In this document: positions 4,900 to 8,688 of the stretch, piece after piece
Layout of the letters: the number at the start of each line of letters is the position of its first letter
Position numbering within the stretch: the first letter of the stretch is position 1
From: QHBQ01 sp038230695
GTDB lineage: Bacteria; Chloroflexota; Chloroflexia; QHBQ01
Direction of reading: 5' to 3'
Length of the DNA: 8,688 nucleotides
Assembly (NCBI GenBank): GCA_038230695.1
Contig: JBBRMT010000209.1
Span: forward strand, 1-8,688
Notes under the pieces: generated by a model
Database searches by the model: none
What the model was told of the DNA's origin: nothing
Seen by the model: the letters and a program-made list of their open reading frames with translations, nothing else
Program-made: the position numbers and the translations under genes

Positions 4900-4968
4900 A
4901 TGAAAGCCCTTGATCAGAACAAAGTAGCAACCGTTTACCCGCAGCTTAGGAGCAGCGGGTTGGTCTGA
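4900..4968 (+). CDS. 22-codon leader peptide ORF upstream of the exporter
   Basis: ATG at 4900 follows a consensus AGGAGG (complete at 4886-4891) with an 8-nt spacing; the frame ends with TGA at 4966-4968. The peptide begins MKALDQNKVATVYPQ and is hydrophilic; I know no homologue. Codons 14-20 lie in a stable hairpin, CCCGC-A-GCT (4938-4946) with AGC-A-GCGGG (4951-4959) around TAGG. Its ribosome binding site is far better than that of the exporter. A short, well-translated ORF followed by hairpins at the start of an efflux gene is the layout of translational attenuation leaders of resistance genes. Reading past the TGA in frame gives another 15 sense codons before TAA, so decay of a longer gene is an alternative. 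Confidence 0.5.
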   Translation: MKALDQNKVATVYPQLRSSGLV

Positions 4969-4974
4969 TCGCCC

Positions 4975-5051
4975 CGGACACGGGTCAAAGTTGCTCACCT
5001 TGGTGAGAACCTCTAAAAGATAAAGAGGAGTGTCCGTCGAAAGGTGGACAC
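4975..5051 (+). promoter_or_regulatory. Candidate attenuator or riboswitch-like structure at the exporter start
   Basis: P1 pairs CGGACAC (4975-4981) with GTGTCCG (5030-5036) and closes a three-way junction. P2 is GTT-CTCACC (4990-4999) with GGTGAG-AAC (5002-5010). P3 is CCTCT (5010-5014) with AGAGG (5024-5028), burying a GAGGAG purine stretch. A second GGACAC (5046-5051) can pair with the same GTGTCC (5030-5035), placing AAAGG (5040-5044) in the loop. The two folds exclude each other, and a ribosome stopping at the leader ORF stop (4968) would cover the left P1 strand. Confidence 0.45.
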
Positions 5052-6313
5052 GTTTGTTCTCTGCTAATCTCCATGCCTATCCTGTATACCTCGGTATGCG
5101 GGCGGCGGGCTCCGCCTTCAGGAGCGTGATCTACGTCCTGTTGACAGTCTACTACGTACAAACAATTGGCATGAACCCGTTGCAGTTGGTGCTGGTCGGC
5201 ACAGTGCTGGAAGCGACGGCGTTTGTGTGCGAGATACCCACCAGCATCCTGGCCGACATCTACAGCCGTCGTCTATCGGTAGTGATCGGTACAGCGGTGG
5301 TGGGGGTGGGTTTCATAATCGAGGGGCTAGTGCCGCTGTTCGTCGCCATTCTGCTGGCCGAAGCGATCCGCGGCCTCGGTGAATGTTGCATCAGTGGGGC
5401 GCAGAACGCCTGGGTAGCCGACGAGCTTGGCGAGACGCGGCTGGCGCACATCTACCTGCGCGGCGGACAGGCGGCCACGGCAGGTGGATTGGTCGGCACT
5501 ATCGGTGGGGTGCTGCTGTCACACATCGCGCTGTGGGCGCCGGTATTCATCGGTGGCGTGCTGATGATCGGGCTGGCCGTAGCGATGGCCCTGGTTATGC
5601 CGGAACGCGGCTTCCGACCCACGCCACGTAACGAACGCGGCTCGTGGAAGGCGATGTTTGCCACTACCCGCGCGGGCATACGGGTTGTACGCACGCGGCC
5701 TTTCGCCCTTACCCTCGTGGTCATCGGCATCCTCTACGGCATCCAGAGCGAGGGTTTCGACCGACTGTGGGAGGCGCATCTGCTCAAGGATTTTCAATTC
5801 CCCGTGCTAGGGACGCTACAGCCGCAGGACTGGTTTGGCATCATCAACGTGGGCAGCACCATCATCAGCTTCATCACCGCCGAGTTGTTCGTGCGCCGCA
5901 CCGACATCAGCAACACGGCGCGACTGACCCGCGTGCTGATGGTGGTAAGTGTGCTGACTAGCGCCTGCGTGATCGGCTTCGCCCTGGTGGGCAACTTTGC
6001 GCTGGCGGTAGTGGCGCTGTGGCTGAAGGTGATCGTCGACACCATCAACTGGCCGCTGTACAGCGCGTGGTTGAACCAGAACCTCAACCCCAAAGTGCGG
6101 GCCACGGTGCTATCGTTCAGCAGCCAGCTAAACGCGCTGGGGCAGGCGGCGGGTGGGCCGGTGGTCGGTGCGGTGGGTAACGGCTGGGGGCTACGCGCCG
6201 CACTGACTCTGGCCGGGCTGCTGCTCACCCCGATCAGCCTGCTCTATCGCCAGGCGACACGACGTAGTGGTAGCACCGTCAAGGCCGAAGTGGAGGCGCA
6301 AGCGGTGGAGTGA
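5030..6313 (+). CDS. Major facilitator superfamily (MFS) exporter, drug-efflux (DHA/MefA-TetA-like) type
   Basis: 427 residues, an inner-membrane protein with about 12 predicted helices in two six-helix halves, joined by a cytoplasmic loop at about 191-222. MFS motif A lies between helices 2 and 3 (TSILADIYSRRLSVVIG, 71-87, with D76, R80, R81), preceded by the EIPT of helix 2 often seen in the proton-driven efflux branch; SGAQNAWVADE (122-132) is a second family-like signature. These point to proton-coupled export of a small molecule, by family analogy a macrolide, tetracycline or other drug, but the substrate cannot be read from sequence. The start is uncertain. GTG at 5030 has AGAGG only 1 nt away, which is too close; TTG at 5054 (residue 9) has AAAGG 9 nt upstream and is better placed. 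Both lie in the competing hairpins. The C-terminal tail (408-427) is hydrophilic. No regulator gene is adjacent; control is likely by the leader. Confidence 0.9.
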   Translation: MSVERWTRLFSANLHAYPVYLGMRAAGSAFRSVIYVLLTVYYVQTIGMNPLQLVLVGTVLEATAFVCEIPTSILADIYSRRLSVVIGTAVVGVGFIIEGLVPLFVAILLAEAIRGLGECCISGAQNAWVADELGETRLAHIYLRGGQAATAGGLVGTIGGVLLSHIALWAPVFIGGVLMIGLAVAMALVMPERGFRPTPRNERGSWKAMFATTRAGIRVVRTRPFALTLVVIGILYGIQSEGFDRLWEAHLLKDFQFPVLGTLQPQDWFGIINVGSTIISFITAELFVRRTDISNTARLTRVLMVVSVLTSACVIGFALVGNFALAVVALWLKVIVDTINWPLYSAWLNQNLNPKVRATVLSFSSQLNALGQAAGGPVVGAVGNGWGLRAALTLAGLLLTPISLLYRQATRRSGSTVKAEVEAQAVE

Positions 6314-6344
6314 GCAGGGATTAATTGATCAGGCTGAGGGATGC

Positions 6345-6638
6345 TTAGGGTTTCCGCCGCAAAGCAGAGGGGGCGTTTGCCGTAAGCGCGTCCAACTCCT
6401 GCTGCAAGGCATCATAGCGGGCGGCAAGGTCGCGCAACTCCTGCTTCAACGTCGCCACCGTCTGCAATAGCAGCCAGTTGCGGCTCTCAAGTTCGCGCTC
6501 CTGTCGTTCGCTCTCCACCAGCGCCGCTTCCAAATCGCGGCTACGCTGCCGCTCATCCAGCAGCAGCTTGCCCGTGTCGCGGATCCAGGTTTGCATTACC
6601 TGCTGGTCGCCCATGCTGTCGTCGCTTTGATGTTCCAA
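6345..6638 (-). CDS. Small coiled-coil protein of unknown function
   Basis: 97 residues starting at TTG (complement of 6636-6638), chosen because GGGAG (complement of 6644-6648) lies 5 nt upstream; the first in-frame ATG (6614) has no ribosome binding site. Residues 28-88 are charged and leucine-spaced (SRDLEAALVESERQ through QQELDALTA), predicting a long coiled coil; a WIRDTGKLLLDERQ segment precedes it and an arginine/lysine tail follows. There is no signal peptide, membrane helix or catalytic motif. It is probably a cytoplasmic oligomer or scaffold, but I do not recognise the family. It lies 113 bases downstream of the second dehydrogenase gene on the same strand and converges with the exporter. 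No clear terminator separates it from either. Confidence 0.65.
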   Translation of the reverse strand: MEHQSDDSMGDQQVMQTWIRDTGKLLLDERQRSRDLEAALVESERQERELESRNWLLLQTVATLKQELRDLAARYDALQQELDALTANAPSALRRKP

Positions 6639-6687
6639 ACTCTCTCCCGCGTCCCTTCATTACTCTGCAAATAAAGTTCTAATATTC

Positions 6688-6719
6688 TCCCCCTCCCACC
6701 AAGAGGGGCTGGGGGTGGG
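6688..6719. repeat. GC-rich intergenic hairpin repeat
   Basis: CCCCTC (6690-6695) pairs with GAGGGG (6703-6708) around a 7-nt loop, followed by a GGGGG-T-GGG run (6711-6719). The composition resembles the arms of the element at 8497-8647 and suggests a related interspersed repeat. It lies in the 113-bp gap between the second dehydrogenase gene and the coiled-coil gene. No T run, so a poor terminator. Confidence 0.4.
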
Positions 6720-6751
6720 TCTAAACTGCCATCAAACTCTCCCCTCGTCAC

Positions 6752-7576
6752 TCATTCGTAGATATAGAAGCCCTTGCCCGATGGCTTACCGCGCAACCCC
6801 GCCCGTACCATTCGCGCCAGCAGCGGGCAGGGCCGATAGCGATCATCACCTAGTTCCTGATGCAGCGCCCACAGGGTAGCGTGAACCACATCGAGGCCCA
6901 GAATGTCCGCCCAGGCCAGTGGCCCGAAAGGGTAGTTCGCGCCCAGCTTCATCGCGGTGTCAATATCCTCCGCGCTGGCGACCCCCTCTTGCAGCGCGTA
7001 GGCCACCTCGTTGACGATCATCGCCAGGATGCGTGGCATCACCCCACCGGGGCCGTCGGCGACTTGCAGCGTCTGCTTGCCGATGGTCTGGAAGAAGGCG
7101 CGGGCTGGTTCGAGCATCGCGGCATCACCTTGCAAGGGCAGCAGCAGTTCAACGGTGTTTAGCTTATCGAATGGCAGCACCGCCGCGAAGCCAACTACTT
7201 GCGATGGGCGGGCGAACATTGCCGCCGCATCGGTGGCGCTGCCGCTTACGCAGGTGGTCAGCAGCGTCACGCCGTCGGGCAAGCGGTGCAGGTCGGCCAG
7301 CGCCCGCTGCTTCTCCTCGCGCCAGCCGTTAGGCCCATTGTCGAACAGGTCGAGAATGTAGTGGGCGGATTGGGCGGCAGGTTCGTGCAACTCGCCCGCC
7401 TCGCGTAGCAGGGTGAAGGCTTTGACTACCGGCCCGCCATCATCGGGGTCGGAGGCCACCGGCGGGCAGTAGAGGGTGACATCATAGTTGGCGGCCACAC
7501 AGGCGGCGGCCAACTCGCCCGCCAGGGTGCCGGGGGCGACATCGGCCAGCGGCGCGGCAATCAGCACGCTGTTCAT
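6752..7576 (-). CDS. Degenerate 3-hydroxyacyl-CoA dehydrogenase: second module of a split PaaH-type enzyme
   Basis: 274 residues. The C-terminal half (about 170-274) is a clear 3HCDH C-terminal domain: MPRILAMIVNEVAYALQEGVAS, then LGANYPFGPLAWADILGLD, then DDRYRPCPLLARMVRAG and KGFYIY. That wording is typical of the second module of PaaH/PaaC-type 3-hydroxyacyl-CoA dehydrogenases. The N-terminal half is a reduced Rossmann fold without the GxGxxG dinucleotide loop (MNSVLIAAPLADVAPGT). Aligned to the neighbour, the catalytic His falls on A131 (QVVGFAAVLP for QVVGMHFFNP) and the Asn on P181, while Glu (E143) and Ser (S111) remain, so it should not catalyse by itself. ATG at 7576 overlaps the upstream stop by 4 bases (ATGA), with AAGGAGG 7 nt before it inside the upstream gene: translational coupling. 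It probably forms a complex with the upstream enzyme. Confidence 0.85.
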   Translation of the reverse strand: MNSVLIAAPLADVAPGTLAGELAAACVAANYDVTLYCPPVASDPDDGGPVVKAFTLLREAGELHEPAAQSAHYILDLFDNGPNGWREEKQRALADLHRLPDGVTLLTTCVSGSATDAAAMFARPSQVVGFAAVLPFDKLNTVELLLPLQGDAAMLEPARAFFQTIGKQTLQVADGPGGVMPRILAMIVNEVAYALQEGVASAEDIDTAMKLGANYPFGPLAWADILGLDVVHATLWALHQELGDDRYRPCPLLARMVRAGLRGKPSGKGFYIYE

Positions 7577-8475
7577 TTGCCCGCCTCCTTATCGCTGCCA
7601 TAATCGTAGAAGCCGCGCCCAGCCTTGCGCCCAATCGCGCCCGCCTCCACCATGCGCTGCTGTATGGGGTGGGGACGATAGCGCGGTTCGCCAAAGTATG
7701 CGGCATAGACCGATTGCGTCACCGCGAAGTTGATGTCAATGCCGATCAGGTCCATAAGGCGGAACGGCCCCATGCGGAAGCCCGCCTCCTGCGCGGCAAG
7801 TTGGTCAATCTGCTCCACGGTTGCGCCTTGCTCACCGAGGATACGCAGCGCCTCGCCGTAGAAGTTGCGGGCCACGCGGTTGACGATGAAGCCAGGGGTA
7901 TCGCTGCAACGCACTGCGGTTTTGCCCAACTGCTGCGCCAGCGCGATGGTCGCGTTCACGTTCTCTTCCGATGTATATGGCGCAGCAATGACCTCCACCA
8001 GCCCCATCAACGGTACGGGGTTGAAGAAGTGCATTCCCACTACTTGCGCGGGCCGCCTGGTCGCGCCGCCCAGGATGGTGATGGACAGCGATGAGGTGTT
8101 GCTGGCAAGGATTGTAGTTGGTGGGCAGGCAGCATCGAGGCGGGAGAAGATGTCGCGCTTGAGGGCTATATCTTCCGGCGCGGCTTCGATGATAAAATCG
8201 GCGGCGGCCAGATCTTCGAGTGTAGCGGTGGTGCGGATGCGGCCCATCGCAGCAGCCACATCGTCGCCGCTCAACTTGCCCTTCGCCGCCAGCTTATCGA
8301 GCGTCTCCTGCAAGCGACTGACTGAGCGGGTCACGATCTCGTCGCTGATGTCATAGAGGATGACGCTGAAGCCGCGCTGTGCGGCAATCTGGGCAATGCC
8401 CCCCCCCATCGTGCCGCTGCCCACCACGCCTAGCGTGGAGTGCTGAGGTTTGAGTGCTGAGTGCTGAGGATTCAT
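7573..8475 (-). CDS. NAD-dependent 3-hydroxyacyl-CoA dehydrogenase (3-hydroxybutyryl-CoA dehydrogenase family, Hbd/PaaH-like)
   Basis: 300 residues. It oxidises (S)-3-hydroxyacyl-CoA to 3-oxoacyl-CoA with NAD+ in beta-oxidation or in phenylacetate-type pathways, or works in reverse in butanoyl-CoA formation; the cytoplasmic family is about 280-290 residues. The Rossmann loop is GSGTMGGG (G19, G21, G24) with acidic D42 for NAD. The catalytic set fits the family spacing: S128 (SNTSS), H149 and N152 (GMHFFNP), E161, N199 (PGFIVNR). The C-terminal dimer domain contains MGPFRLMDLIGID and RKAGRGFYDY. ATG at 8475 has GGAG (complement of 8484-8487) 8 nt upstream and is required, since no later start keeps the first strand. 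Residues 4-15 are encoded by a heptamer tandem repeat, and a 9-base C run (8399-8407) encodes M23-G26 of the NAD loop. It is coupled to the degenerate partner downstream. A fold-back element lies in its leader. Chain-length preference is unknown. Confidence 0.95.
   Translation of the reverse strand: MNPQHSALKPQHSTLGVVGSGTMGGGIAQIAAQRGFSVILYDISDEIVTRSVSRLQETLDKLAAKGKLSGDDVAAAMGRIRTTATLEDLAAADFIIEAAPEDIALKRDIFSRLDAACPPTTILASNTSSLSITILGGATRRPAQVVGMHFFNPVPLMGLVEVIAAPYTSEENVNATIALAQQLGKTAVRCSDTPGFIVNRVARNFYGEALRILGEQGATVEQIDQLAAQEAGFRMGPFRLMDLIGIDINFAVTQSVYAAYFGEPRYRPHPIQQRMVEAGAIGRKAGRGFYDYGSDKEAGK
8432..8466. repeat. Heptanucleotide tandem repeat CAGCACT, inside the dehydrogenase N-terminus
   Basis: On the minus strand five successive heptamers: CAGCACT, CAGCACT, CAAACCT, CAGCACT, CCACGCT. 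Three are exact and two diverged. They encode residues 4-15 of the dehydrogenase and share the unit of the repeat at 1952-1965. Confidence 0.7.
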
Positions 8476-8476
8476 G

Positions 8477-8680
8477 GCTTAATCTCCGCTCTGCGGGCAA
8501 AAAGCCCCCAGCGGGGGTTGGGGGAGAAATGTTGCCGCACTATCCGGCTCATCGTAAGCGGTCTTCCGTCAGAAAAGGCATTAACGCTTATGGTGAGACT
8601 AGTTGCCGCTGCGGGATTCTCCCCCAACCCCCGCTGGGGGTTTTTGCATTTACATAATTCGGCACTACTTGAGATTAAGC
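8477..8680 (-). promoter_or_regulatory. Possible ribosome-binding-site sequestering structure of the dehydrogenase mRNA
   Basis: GCTTAATCTC (8477-8486) and its perfect 10-base reverse complement GAGATTAAGC (8671-8680) flank the fold-back element. In a minus-strand mRNA the distal strand would pair with GAG-ATTAAGC, which includes most of the GGAG ribosome binding site, and the intervening hairpin would bring them together. This requires a start upstream of 8680, at or beyond the window edge; no clear promoter is visible there. Confidence 0.35.
8497..8647. repeat. Fold-back (MITE-like) element with 31-32 bp inverted arms and outward terminators
   Basis: The left arm (8497-8528) and right arm (8617-8647) are reverse complements except for one extra G (8504). 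The palindrome continues weakly inward: CTCATCGTAAGCG on the left against CTCACCATAAGCG on the reversed right, at equal distance from the arms. Each arm is itself a small hairpin, CCCCC-GCT-GGGGG, followed by five T (8641-8645 on plus; 8499-8503 read on minus after one C), so each end looks like an outward-reading intrinsic terminator. No coding content. No clear target-site duplication is visible. It sits 22 bp upstream of the dehydrogenase start. Confidence 0.7.
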
Positions 8681-8688
8681 GCCGAACC

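Noticed and set aside
6703..6719. Possible G-quadruplex in the G-rich gap
   Set aside because: Only three G runs (4, 5, 3) are present; a fourth run is missing for a standard intramolecular quadruplex.
8454..8657. Plus-strand 67-residue frame over the fold-back element
   Set aside because: It is simply the repeat and the antisense of the dehydrogenase start; no ribosome binding site.
8658..8686. TTCGGC / GCCGAA inverted repeat at the right edge
   Set aside because: Six bases with a 17-nt loop next to the window end: too weak to call a terminator or operator without the following sequence.
1..8688. CRISPR array, insertion sequence transposase, toxin-antitoxin or phage genes
   Set aside because: Looked for on both strands. 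The only tandem repeats are heptamers without spacers, and no transposase, nuclease or phage-like protein is encoded.

Overview
The window looks like a piece of a free-living, GC-rich (roughly 60%) bacterial chromosome, most plausibly a Chloroflexota member, which I infer rather than prove. The grounds are heptanucleotide tandem repeats between genes, a Gram-positive-type GAAC-N4-GTTC LexA-like box (a type reported for green non-sulfur bacteria), GC-rich palindromic interspersed repeats, and the gene content. There is no phage, IS transposase, CRISPR array or rRNA.

Left part (1-1865). A secreted subtilisin-like protease precursor, cut by the window edge (1-490, minus), follows a HIT-family nucleotide-binding protein (545-1078, minus). 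The protease promoter lies inside the last codons of the HIT gene. The HIT gene has a tail encoded partly by an interspersed palindrome. Divergent from HIT is a tRNA gene with anticodon CAT (1182-1256, plus); the two promoters share overlapping -35 boxes. After the tRNA terminator, a near-consensus promoter with a LexA-like box in its spacer drives a small YCII/DGPF-family protein (1509-1865, plus).

Middle (1958-6313). A large soluble hybrid histidine kinase (GAF-PAS-HisKA-HATPase-REC-REC, 1958-4441, minus) converges on the YCII-like gene. Between the kinase and a major facilitator superfamily exporter (5030-6313, plus) lies a regulatory-looking stretch of nearly 600 bp. In order it holds a dyad over an extended -10 promoter, a structured RNA ending at a perfect 13-bp terminator hairpin, a 22-codon leader ORF with a consensus ribosome binding site, and mutually exclusive hairpins around the exporter start. 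This reads as a candidate attenuation or riboswitch-like leader for an efflux pump and is the best candidate here for an undescribed system.

Right part (6345-8688, minus). A two-gene unit with a 4-base overlap encodes a complete NAD-dependent 3-hydroxyacyl-CoA dehydrogenase and, downstream, a catalytically degenerate relative. The second matches the reduced-Rossmann plus C-terminal half of two-module PaaH-type enzymes, so the pair looks like a split two-module dehydrogenase for fatty-acid or aromatic degradation. A small coiled-coil protein lies downstream. Upstream of the dehydrogenase start sits a 151-bp fold-back, MITE-like element, which could bring an anti-ribosome-binding-site strand next to the ribosome binding site.

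A recurring theme is that interspersed repeats form the ends of three genes: the HIT C-terminus, the kinase stop codon and the dehydrogenase N-terminus.
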